Assembly: GCA_905221605.1 (NCBI GenBank)
Contig: CAJNDS010000042.1
Coordinates: 110,001-174,000 of the forward strand
From: Symbiodinium natans
Taxonomy: Eukaryota > Sar > Dinophyceae > Suessiales > Symbiodiniaceae
Length of the DNA stretch: 64,000 nt
Reading direction: 5' to 3'
Part shown: one piece after another, positions 24,354-34,421 of the stretch
How positions within the stretch are numbered: the first letter of the stretch is position 1
Layout: each line of letters opens with the position of its first letter
The notes under the pieces: generated by a model
Seen by the model: the letters and a program-made list of their open reading frames with translations, nothing else
Database searches by the model: none
What the model was told of the DNA's origin: nothing
Program-made: the position numbers and the translations under genes

Positions 24354-25487
24354 CCACGCCCTCAGACACTCGTCTGGGCGCTAAGCGTTTTGGGGGGGGA
24401 GTCAAGGCATGAGACTTGGGGTTGCGCACTGCCCTCGAACCTTGAACCATCTTTAACCCCTAAATCTCTCTTCTCTCTTTGTGCATCGAGGCTTCAAGAG
24501 CCCTCAGAGACTTGTCTGGGCATTAACCGTTGGGCAGCTCAGAGTTGGCCGGGGGGGATGGAGTCAAGGCATGAGACTTGGGGTTGAGCACACTGCGCAC
24601 CCAACATGATCCAGATTTGTATATGCTGCTGTCCGAAGCCCAAGAGCCCTCGAACCTGAAATTCATCTTAAACCCCTAAATCTCCGATCTCTCTTCCTCT
24701 CCTTATGCAGGGAGGCTTCAAGACGAAGCCTGACTCGCCCGAGATGTTCCATTCAACCCGTTGAAACCGACAGCATACCCCTTCTTCTTTCTGGGCTCAG
24801 GGTTTGAAGACTTGAACGGCCAGCTCCAAATGCAAAGCCATATAGCCACATAGCCGCATAGCCGCATAGCCCTATGGAGCCGAATGAAAACTCTCAGTCC
24901 AAGCCCTAAAAGATAGCACAAGCCCCGAGAGAACTAAGATCGGCGCCTGTATGCACTGTGCGCCCCGGCACCCCGGCATGAAGGGGGCCTGGCAATTATT
25001 GGGGTTTCATAGATTAAAGGGTGTTCCGAGAGACTGAGCCAGGGATGCTTCTTCAGCTTTCATGACCTATGGCCCAACGGCTGCCATGTCTTTGAGGATG
25101 GATGCTTCTGGGATAAAACTCGAATCTCGGGGAACTTGCAAGGGCCGGGAGGGCCGGGGTTCAAGATTCTCCGGTCGTAGAACTCCGTTGAATCTACAAT
25201 GAGTCAGCCCCGAAGGCTTGCTTGCAACGTTTCCCCACGGCACTTCAGCACGACCCCGTCCAGCCATGAAACCCTGCAACTCCTGGAACCCTAAACGAGT
25301 GTAAACCCCTACCAACTAAATGTGGCCTTGACGCCAGCTGAACAAGAATTTGTTTAAAGCTCTGGGGATTGCGGTTTTACAGATGGCTTTGAAGGTTTCA
25401 ACCGTGGACGGACGCGACCTGTGCCTCGTCGTCACGCTGCTGGACCGACATGGCGAATCAAAAGGGCTATAAAAATTTGGTGTCTGC

Positions 25488-25835
25488 TGTTGAGGACTCG
25501 CTGGTGTTCTGCAATGTGTTTGAAGATGTCCAGCGGGTTTATATTCAGGCTGGTCGCATGTTCTGACGTGCACACAGCAGCACGAAGCAGTACGTTCGAG
25601 CCTGGAGCGGTCGCTAGCCTTTAGAGGACAACGCTGCACTGTTCAAGCATGCACCTCTGTGCCCTGTCACTGCTGTCACCCGACGCTGGGGGGCACCGGG
25701 CAACAGTGCTTAGCAGCTGCTTCTTTTGGGGAGTTTTTGATCGCAGGCTTGGCCTCCTTTGGAGGCGTAACGGCCATGTTGTGCAAAGAAATACTGTGCG
25801 AGGGCACAGTGGGCGCTATCACAAATGGCGCCCAA
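25488..25835. repeat. Module M, copy 3 (right end of A2)
   Basis: Homologous to 8,380-8,705, with the shared GGCCTCCTTTGGAGGCGTAA core and the single 53-bp unit that is tripled in A1. Confidence 0.85.
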
Positions 25836-25960
25836 GTGTGAGACACCTGTCAAAATGAGAAAGACATGGATACTTTCAGTTGATGTAGTCACGCTTCTTT
25901 CTTAAGCGGTCGTTCTTCCAGAGCCACAACTTGAACTGCTTGACCGCGTGAAGGACAGGA

Positions 25961-26043
25961 ATTGGGCTGTAAAAACCTAAATTCGAAAATTACAACTCAG
26001 TAACTGAGTTGTAATTTCCGAATCTAGGTTTTTACAGCCCAAT
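25961..26043. repeat. Foldback with 40-base arms
   Basis: Arms 25,961-26,000 and 26,004-26,043 are inverted copies with two mismatches and a 3-base spacer (TAA). The left arm matches ordinary array sequence found at 11,290 and 34,360; the right arm is its reverse complement. Confidence 0.95.
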
Positions 26044-26049
26044 ACCGTT

Positions 26050-27505
26050 GGCGGCGTGAAGTGGGCCGCGCACCGGGCATTTCTGAGAGAACGGGCGCAC
26101 GGACGTCTCTGCTTTGAGGCACGGCTCGATTTAATGCGCGCCTCATGAGGCTGCTGCACCCGCCGTGCCCTGTCTTCGCCTGCGTTGCATTGCAAAAGCA
26201 GTCTTCCCGAGTCCGACCACAACAGAACTCTCATGCCAAGCTCCTATAATAAGCCAGTAAACATCCAATAGTAAACATCCAACAACCACGTGCATGAAAA
26301 GCCCCAAAAGGATTCCGACCTGCAAGGTCTCAGTAGCATCCTTCGGCAAGGCCTCCTTTCGGCGGTACCTCAGCAGATGCAGAAGAAAAATCTGCTAAAA
26401 AGGCAATCATATGCAGCGGTTCCGGCCCTGAGGTTTGCGGGGAGGAAAAGGCCACTTGCAACGCTGGCCTGCGTCGCATTGCGTAGCCCTTCAAGCGCAG
26501 ACCGGAGCACCCAAGCGCAGCCCAGGAGCCAGGGCTTTACTCTGAGGAGGCCGGCGAGCAGGCCGACTCCTTCCTGACAGAGGCAGGATACCCCCCCCCC
26601 CGCCCCACTTGGAAAACTTGAACCAGGACGCACCATGGACACACCCCGTGCACCCGACGCGTACAAGGTGACAGTGCTCGACCCAGCGTGTCAGCGGAAA
26701 AACGCTGCGAAAACGCTGCGAAAGAAGTGTCTGTGGCTTCGCAGGTGCGCGGAAGTTGGGTGATGTTAACTAAAGTTCCGGCACAGTAGAAGATGATGAT
26801 TTTTCAACATCGTCCTAAAACCATCCTCGCTCCCGAATGTGGGCCTGCTGCGACTTGCGAACGAAGCTCCGCGACGCGTCAGGACAAAAAAAGACGAGGC
26901 GCAGACGCAGAGACGCACAGAACAGGACGGGACAGGGCCGGAAGGAACCACAAATTGACCTTGAGGAAGCCCTTTCAGTGACGTCCCATACGCCTCCGAC
27001 ATCTGGAGCTGCGGAGTTATCCTCTAAATGTATGTAAAGGATAACGCCGCAGCTCCAGGGGTCGGAGGCGTACAGGACCTCGCGGCGTGGGCAAAGGGCA
27101 GGCGGCCTCTCACGCAAGATCCTCAACAGCAGCGACCGGGCGGAAAGCTCTGCATTTTAACAGAAGCTGCAATCCCGTGCCATCTTGGGGCGTTGCGCGC
27201 TCCTTGCCTCGGAAACGCCAGACAGCAGACAACACCACGCAACAGCAACACCAGAACGGCTGCTTCTCAGACAATCAACAACCAGTCGCTCCACAACGCA
27301 CCCACCATCAAGGCTGAACCCCCGCCGCGCCTTGCAGAACTTCTGGGTCTGCGTAGTCCATGGACCCACACGTTGTTGCGATCCGCCAGACATCGCGCAA
27401 GCAGTGTCCCAATGCCCACTGTTTACCCCGGCCAAGACTTGAGTGCTGCGCTCATGCCGAATTCCCTACGATCCTTGACGTTCCTCTCCACGTCCAGGAG
27501 GATGG
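26050..27505 (-). pseudogene. K2b: 5'-truncated kinase remnant
   Basis: Counterpart of K0 in the second unit. Recognisable are exon 8 (27,428-27,505, same disrupted LLD-NVKI segment as K0), exon 9 (about 27,325-27,390, reading TTCGSMDYADPEVLQG with APE changed to DPE and its 3' splice site lost), exon 10 inside a foldback (26,983-27,078), exon 12 (about 26,527-26,572, GLLAGLLRVKPW), exon 14 (about 26,320-26,370) and a tail exon near 26,142-26,180. Exons 1-7, 11 and 13 are absent. Module M follows at the broken 5' side, with the same junction as in K0. Confidence 0.8.
26983..27078. repeat. Foldback made from kinase exon 10, second copy
   Basis: Arms 26,983-27,023 and 27,038-27,078 are inverted copies of 41 bases with five mismatches and a 14-base loop. 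Both arms read DxWSCGVIL on their own strand. The plus-strand arm is preceded by a pyrimidine-rich TTTCAG, so the exon's own splice acceptor was duplicated too. Confidence 0.95.
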
Positions 27506-27527
27506 TGTCCAGTGTTCCAAGTGCTTA

Positions 27528-27842
27528 CCGAGTTGAGGACTCAATGGTGTTCTGCTACATATTTAGCTTTAAGACGTCAGGCGGATCCATACTCAGGCTT
27601 GTTGCATGTTGTGAGTTGCACACACCTGCACGAAGAAGCACGTTCGAGCCAGGAGCAGTCGCCAGCATTCTGCACCCAGGCTGAACCGTTCACGCATGCA
27701 CTTCCGTACACTGTCACTGCTGTTATTTGCGCTGCAGGTGACAGTACTAGCAGCTGCTTTTTTGGGAGTTTTTGATCTCAGGCTTGGCCTCGTTTGGAGG
27801 CGTACCGGCCATGTTGTGCAAAGAAATACTGTGCGAGGGCAC
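27528..27842. repeat. Module M, copy 4
   Basis: Homologous to copy 2 at 10,830. It ends abruptly at a C-run near 27,842, where it joins the exon-11 side of K2. Confidence 0.85.
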
Positions 27843-27857
27843 CCCCCCTGTGCTCAC

Positions 27858-30800
27858 CGGGGAGGTGAACAAGGGGATCTTGTAGCTCGCAGAGAGGATC
27901 TGTCGGCGCAGGTGGTGATCGTCCAGGCCCTGCATCCAGGTTTGGCAATGAGTGGCACCGCGATGAACTACGGCTACTTCCGGGCTGGGACGACAAGCTG
28001 ACTAGCTGCGGCGCGCTCAGGCGCCGAACGGGAGTGCCTTAAACGGCTCGCACCCGCAGATCATGATGTACAGGATGACCCCGCAGCTCCACAGGTCGGC
28101 GGGGTACGGGACCTCACGGCTTGGGCTTCAGGGGGGGTTGTCACCCAAGATCAGAGATCGTCGAGGCCGACCGCGCGGAAAGCGCTGTCCTCTGGTGGAA
28201 GCTGCGATCCGGTGACAGCTGGGGGCGCTGCGCACTCTCTGCCTCGAATGGAAAAGTCAGACAGCAGACAACAGCAGGCAACAGCACAACCCGAACGGCG
28301 GCTTATCAGATTGTCAACATCCGCCAGCCGCTCCACGACGAACTCGAAAAACCATGCTCAACCAGATTCCTCTTGCGTCGACTTTGGGGTACGAGTAGGG
28401 AGGATGATGAGCCACACATACTACCACATGATCACAGCTGCCAGTCGCGCGGGTGCTAAAACAGGCCCCTGCCATCAAAGCTGAACCCCCGCCGTGCCTT
28501 GTAAAACTTCTGGGGCTGCGTACTCCACGGACCCACAAGTTGATGTGATCCGCGTTTCCCTGCGGCTCTGGAGCTTGTAGTCTTGCATTGCAGGGTTCCG
28601 CGGTGGAGGAAAAAACAGTGCAGGCTTGGAAACTTGAGTCAATGGCAAGTGCCCAAAGTGCCCAGAGTGCCCTGTGATTTGCAGACGCTTTGGCGGTCCA
28701 AGGCTTAGGCTCCACAAACACTGGGTACCCCGGCCCAGGCTCGAGTGCTGTGCTCAAGCCGAAATATGCGATCTTCACGTTGCCCTCCTCGTCCAGGAGG
28801 AGTTTATCGAGCCTGTGCCGGTTCTCACACTCCAAGTTTGCGGTGATCCGGTGGGCCTCCGAGAGCTGCTAGGAGTTTGGGAAGTTCGGGTCTTCGGGGC
28901 AGGATCCCACGTCGGCACGGTAAACGGGTGAACGGTAGACCCGGTAGGGTGAACAGGCGGACCTTTCCCGCATTCCGTCTGCCCGAGAAGTTCCGGCGCT
29001 GTCTGCCCCGTGCTTCTCCCGTTGTCATGCCCTATTGAAGGTCGGCGCTGGTGTGCGTTCCTCTCTTTTGTCGAAACGGCCTCTAAGGTCGGGAAGGTGA
29101 GCAGACAGCGCCCTGCTCTCCACTTCGGCGGACCAACATCCCCTCCCCCCCACCCCCCCGGAAGATTCCGCACGGCGAGATACTGCGAAAAACTTGAAAG
29201 ACCCGTTTGCCCCAGGACCAGTTCAAACTCACATGAACCTCACAGAACCCGTTTGCTTGGCACGAGGTGTCTGGCACTACCTGCCATCTGCTTCCTATCT
29301 GGGATATCCTTTTCGAAGGGGCGGCAAGCAGAGATCCAAAAGACAACGCGACATCATAAACGATCTTGAGGCTCCGAGTGCACTGAGTGCGCTGCTTCCG
29401 GTCTCGGTGCGCGACTTTCGCAGCATGAACCTTGCAACGTGAACTTTTGTCCGCTCCCAGCCTGCCAGCAATGTCAAACCCAAACTGCTGCGGAACGAAC
29501 ATGCAAAAACCGAAATGCGATCCCCACAACAATGTAGCCGCGCGCGCATGGCAAGGGCCTTCTTGAGGCCGGCCATGATCAGGCGGAACATGCGGCGGGC
29601 CTGCCGCAAGCCGCAAGCTGGAAGCAGCGAATTTTGGTTGGGAAGAAAGCTCTCCCCCGTTAGGATGAGCTCCCGGGAAGTGTTCTTGGAGTGGGCAGGG
29701 CGCGAAGTGCGAAGTCGAGGGGGATGCTCACAGAGTAGGCTCGACACGCATTTGTTGACGCGCACCTCGGGCTCCTCAAGGCGCCGCTGCTTGCGGACAT
29801 ATTCAAATAGGTCCCCACCGCCTACGTACCTGACAGGAGCGCCACCGGGAACACACACCAAATCTGAAAGTTCAGGAACCGTGCAGGGTTGCGCAGGGTT
29901 CTCAGATGTTCTCAGAGCCTGAGGACTTTGAGAAGTTTGGGAAACTCAGCGCCATGTCCAGACTCCAGAAGAAACTCAAGCAGGACAGGCTTGAGGCACT
30001 CCATGATGACAAACGATCGACAGCGCGTCGAAACCACCTCATGCATCTTCACCTGATCTATGGGGGCAGTGGTCCCTTTCAGCAATCTATGCGGAACAAA
30101 GATACTGCTGGTTGGCCTACCTTACGTTCTCTCGGATCCAGAGCAGTGTGTGTGTGTGGCACAGCTCAAATCGAACAATGTACATGCGTGCGTGCCTGCG
30201 TGCCTGAATGCCCGAGCGACTCCCTGCGTGCGTGCGTGGGTGCGACGCGACGTTGTGCGACTCCTTGCGTTTCCGAAGCATCTGGCATGTCTCGAAGCAA
30301 GGCAACTTCTTCGCCGTAACCCCCACGAAGCTCGCTGCGTGACAAGGGTCAGGAACACAAAGGCTGCACTCTGCCAAGGTGCCCCACGTCTGCAGCAATA
30401 ATATATGTACGTACACAAAATACCGGAAATACCATGTAAATAACTTGGACATGAAAATACATGAAAACTGAGGACGTCTGTGCTTCTCAAACCTGCAATT
30501 GGACTGACGTACGCCAATGACTTCCTGAGGGGCCCATAACTTCCAACGCCTTCTCTTTCAGAGCGCAAAGGCCTGCTTCGCATGTCAATCCAAGCCCTGA
30601 AGAGAGGAGCTCGGAGATAAGCCCCCAAGACTGGAACTCAAACGTCGAAGCCTCAACATCGAGAAGCGTCCCACCCCATCATGACACATCATGGCCTGAC
30701 CCTCAACAGCTTCAACAACACACAACAACATGCAACAACGTACAGCAACGTACAACAACGTATTCGACAAGCATCAGCAACCCTGGAAAGTCCGCTCCCA

Positions 30801-31391
30801 GGGCTGCGGCGATGTGAGGGTGCCAGAAGCGCTTCAAAATCTGCGCCTGTCAGAGAAGCACACCGGGTCAGCGGTCGGTTTGCGTCGCAGCCCACGCTGC
30901 CCCCCCAGTCCTGCCATGTCCTGCCTCATCTTGCAACTTCTTCGCATCGTGCCAGGACCGGTTGCGAAGGATCTGGGCGGGTGTCAGAAAGGCTTAGGCG
31001 GCCTAGGGCAATGATATGGCTTTTTTTTTTTTCCTTAGCATGTCGGGTGCCTCCACCCCTGCTCACTGGTCTCATCCCTCTTGCGCTCCCGTCCGGCTTC
31101 ATCCACATGGGAAGATGGCCCTTAGCCGCGAAGGCCGAAGGGTTGTGTTTCCATGCGTCTTGCATGGTCGAAGCCCAGAAGCCTGGGAAGGTCAAACTGG
31201 CAACACGCATCTCGACGGAAGAGACGGTGGCTGTGAAACCTCGCGTGAGAATGCTTCTCATCTGAGCAAAAGAACGCCTTTGATCGCCTACATAGGGCCT
31301 ACACCGCCCGATACTTCCGCCGAGGCCCCAGCTTTCACAGCACCGTCTCTTCCGTCGAGATGCGGGTTGCAAGCTTGACCTTCCCAGGCTT
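27858..31391 (-). pseudogene. K2: SNF1/AMPK-like kinase pseudogene
   Basis: Exons on minus: about 31,333-31,391 (GKVKLATRIS, then a 1-base deletion before the VAVK site and an immediate stop), 30,925-30,972, 30,808-30,840, 30,000-30,052, 29,766-29,829 (GGGDLFEYV), 29,559-29,600, 29,396-29,430 (VAHRDRK), 28,741-28,812, 28,493-28,559 (TSTCGSVEYAAPE), 28,038-28,112 (DLWSCGVILY) and 27,858-27,929 (LDDHHLRRQILSASYK). The metal-binding Asp is lost (IAYFG for IADFG), and the catalytic-loop LEN is LDK. Exons 12-14 are missing at the junction with module M. Exons are very close to K3, so it decayed recently. Confidence 0.8.
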
Positions 31392-31405
31392 TGGGGCTTC
31401 GACCA
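31040..31405. repeat. Inverted duplication of kinase exon 1 inside K2 intron 1
   Basis: The segment 31,040-31,238 carries exon 1 and its upstream region on the plus strand (GKVKLATRISTEETVAVK open). The resident minus-strand exon is at 31,333-31,391. The matching arms are about 75 bases (31,163-31,238 and about 31,333-31,405) with about 95 bases between. Confidence 0.85.
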
Positions 31406-32044
31406 ACATAGCGATCAACCCCCAGCGGCCCTAAACCCGTAAAGCATCGCCCTAAACCCGACAAGCTTCCCCCAGAAGCCCACTGAAAGCTGTCTCACGT
31501 AGTATACACTTGCAAGCCCTACGCCGACAACACGGAAACAACCTGATCCGGCCTCCTTCTTGAGGTCCGTCAGGGCCAGCACCTGTCGCAACCTTTAAGT
31601 CAGGATCTCAGGAATTTAGGGCGGGCGTTGGTCAGGGCTGGGGCACAGGCTTACGGTGTCAAGCCAAGATGAAGGGTCGGGCAAGCCTGAAATGCCTGAA
31701 CCCGAGACTTCTTGAGCTCTGCCCAAAAGCTTACTCTCAAGAGCTTCCAAGGAGCAGCTGGCTGACCTCGTCCCCAAAGGGCATTGCCAGGATTTAACAG
31801 CCCCCGACACCCCCAAAACCCGAGAGCTCCTCCGAAACCCTCAAAAGACCCCAAATTGTTGGGAAGCACCTCCAAACCCTTGATTCCCTAGACTCCCAGA
31901 TCCCAGATTGCCCACCGCTGCCCTCCTAGGGAAACCCGAGACCCGACTCGACGAGGCTGACGTTCAGGCCAGGTACAGCAAAGTCTGCTAGAAACACCTT
32001 CCACCACATCCCAGCACCAACACACACACACACACACACACTAA

Positions 32045-32136
32045 AGTTCTAATAGTTCGACAAGTTCTCGAAGTTCTAGAAGTTCTCGAAGATCTCGAAG
32101 TTCTCGAAAATCTGGAAGTTCTCGGCGTTCTCGACA
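32045..32136. repeat. GAAGTTCTC 9-bp minisatellite
   Basis: About ten imperfect copies of a GAAGTTCTC / GAAGTTCTA unit directly after a CA run (32,020-32,040). Confidence 0.85.
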
Positions 32137-32139
32137 AAA

Positions 32140-33230
32140 AACACCGAAAACACGAAGGGATTCACCCAAAAAATCCCATGCACCCCAAACGCAACCGAGG
32201 CAGTCCCACGCACCCAAACGCAACTACATAATATGGAAGCTTATACGAGAGCTTGCAATAGCCCATATCCCCTTACTCCCAAAATATTGGGCCGCAGGCT
32301 GCTAGCTTCTCTGTCCGAGGTATCAGCCTGAGGCGGCAGGATTCGGACAGGGCTTCCTGATTTTGGCGTTCAGGCCAGGGGCTTTGCACGTTGCGCACGT
32401 CCCTCTCTCGCATTGTTTGAGGGCCACCGTGGCATCCAATGCTTACTCTGTTTGTTTTGTGTTGGATGCCAATCTATGCATGCCAGTCTCCACAGAAAGA
32501 ATAACAAGGACGGCAACCCCTTCTCAAACCCCTCTTGATGCAGAGCAATTCTAATTTTACGCGCCGCAATGCTGGCAAATGCTCGAGCATGGGAATGCAG
32601 AGGTTTCCTCTCTTCAAATGTTGCTGCATCCTCGAAAATTTGAGCAAGCACTCTCCTCGCTCTGCGGTCTTTTGAAGCTACTACTGCCGAAGTGCGTGGC
32701 TACTGAAACAGCGACTGTGACGGCTCTGCACAATGAGATGCAACCGCAAACTAGGTGTCAACATGCATCAAACTGCGTGATTTACGTAAAACTGAAGTAA
32801 GGAGCATCATGGTGAACTGGAGAACTCCGAGGGTCCTGGCCTGCAGCGGTGCAGGATCCACCGCACTCAAGTCAACTCGCCTGAAATGCCAGCGCAGTCA
32901 AATGCCATCACGAAAGCAGCTGAGAAGTTCAAGCGCCGGCGTTCGCTTTAAGTGGAAGATGCTTGCTGCTGCGCTCTGATCGAGGCTCAGCTTTCGGCCT
33001 CTTTGGACAGGGCCTGAGAGCGAAGATTTTGGAGTTCCCGGCAGAATGCCGTGCGCAGCCTCCCTGAGGTCATGGCTTCAAAGGGGACAGCAAGGAGAGC
33101 TCCAGGTCAGTGCCTGACACCCCCATACAAGAAGCAACTCAAATCTCAGGCGAGCTTGAACGACGGGTGAAAAAGATCCGTTGTGCAGGCTTCCTTTGGG
33201 TGGGACTAGAGGTTACCAAACGAGACCTTT
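32140..33230 (+). other. Unique insert with a possible coding stretch
   Basis: This sequence has no relative elsewhere in the window and is less GC-rich than its surroundings. The plus-strand reading 32,579-32,800 (contains EVSSLQMLLHPRKFEQALSS) is protein-like, with a helical composition, but it has no recognised domain and no convincing splice partners. It may be part of a captured gene. Confidence 0.3.
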
Positions 33231-33804
33231 ATGCGCCGAGGATTCAAGTTGAAACCGACAGCAAACCCTTTCTTCCTTCTGGGCTCAGGGTTTGAATACT
33301 TGAACGATCAGCTCCGAACGCATAGCCGCATAGAAGCATGTAGCCTCATGGAAACCCTCAGTCCCAGCCCTCTTCAGCTTTCATGGCCCTTTGGCCCAAC
33401 GGCTGCCACATCTTTGAGAATGAACGAAAGAAATGATGCTTCTGGGAAAGAAATACAGAATCATGGGAAAGGTAAGGGCCGGGGTTCAAGATTCTTCGGC
33501 ATAAACTCTCAAGGCAGTCAGGGCCTATAGGGCATGTACAAGGTTCAGAGGCTTGATATGCCGGGTCCACATCTTCCTGCTAGGAGGAGTGGATCCCTAG
33601 AACCCTAAAGCCCTAACACCTAAACCCCCCAACAAATGGAAGGTCACGGCCTGTTGCCTTGTGGCCACGACACGAGCTTAGGGAAGGCTTAAAGCTATGG
33701 GTTCTGTCAGGGCTTGAGGTTTACAGATGGGTTTGAAGGTTCCAAGCTTAGACGGATGCAATCTGTGCCTCCGCGGGACGCTGCAGGACCAAGAAAAAGG
33801 CGAA

Positions 33805-33897
33805 AACTCGGAAGGCACGTGGAGCACCAGACACCAAAGATCTGTTTAGCCAAAACAGACCTTTGGTGTCCGCTGCTCTCAAGTGCCTTTCCGAGTT
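33805..33897. repeat. Foldback with about 45-base arms
   Basis: Arms 33,805-33,848 and 33,852-33,897 are imperfect inverted copies with a 3-base spacer; the inner 26 bases (ACACCAAAGATCTGTTT side) pair best. It lies at the left edge of module M. Confidence 0.9.
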
Positions 33898-34220
33898 GAG
33901 GACTCAGCAGTGTTCTGTTATATATTTAGCTCTAAGACGTCAGGCGATCTGATGTTCAGGCTTGTCGCATGTGGTGAAGTTGCACACAGCTGCACGAGGC
34001 AGCACATTCGAGCCAGAACGGTCGCCACCATTCTCTGCATCCAGGCTGAACCGTTCACGCAGGCATCTCCGTGCGCTGTCACTGCTGTCACCGGCGCTGC
34101 GGGGGAACGCTGCTTTCTGGGAGTTTTTGGCATTTGATCGCAGGCCTGGCCTCCTTTGGAGGCGTAACGGCCATCGTTACGCAATCAATACTGTGCGCAG
34201 GCACAGTGGAGGCTAACCAG
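33888..34220. repeat. Module M, copy 5
   Basis: Homologous to 8,380-8,705, placed just downstream (minus sense) of K3. Confidence 0.85.
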
Positions 34221-34421
34221 ATAGCACTCAGACGTTCACACCTGTCAGGATAAGAAATAGATGGATACTTTCAGCTGATGCAAACACGCTTCTTTCTTAA
34301 GCGGTCGGCTCGTCCAGAGCCACAACTTGAACTGCTTAACCGCGTGAAGGACAGGAATTGGGCGGAAAAAAACCTAGATTCGGAAAAGCGGCAGAAACTG
34401 AAGAAACTGCATTCAAGATTG

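Larger units (their letters stand above)
16972..25850. repeat. Segmental duplication unit A, copy 2 (A2)
   Basis: Nearly identical to 1-8,710 over long runs, with scattered small indels. Differences include an extra stretch of about 400 bases inside the CT tract (21,165-21,572) and loss of about 120 bases corresponding to 5,714-5,836. Its module M (25,488-25,835) continues into sequence resembling 11,060-11,230, so the end matches the K0-side copy of M better than the A1 copy. Confidence 0.9.
31490..33890. repeat. Gutted A block between K2 and K3
   Basis: The left part (31,500-32,000) matches A1 near 3,320-3,840 and keeps two exon-like pieces: 31,543-31,582 (VLALTDLKKEAGSG) and about 31,745-31,800 (GDEVSQLL). 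The right part (33,240-33,890) matches A1 near 7,610-8,380. The middle of the A block is replaced by about 1.1 kb of sequence not seen elsewhere in the window. Confidence 0.75.

Noticed and set aside
30530-30628. Minus-strand EGVGSYGPL as a kinase glycine-rich loop
   Set aside because: It resembles GxGxxG, but the real N-lobe (GKVKLA, VAVK) lies further upstream near 31.3 and 39.4 kb, and the K1 counterpart is not conserved.
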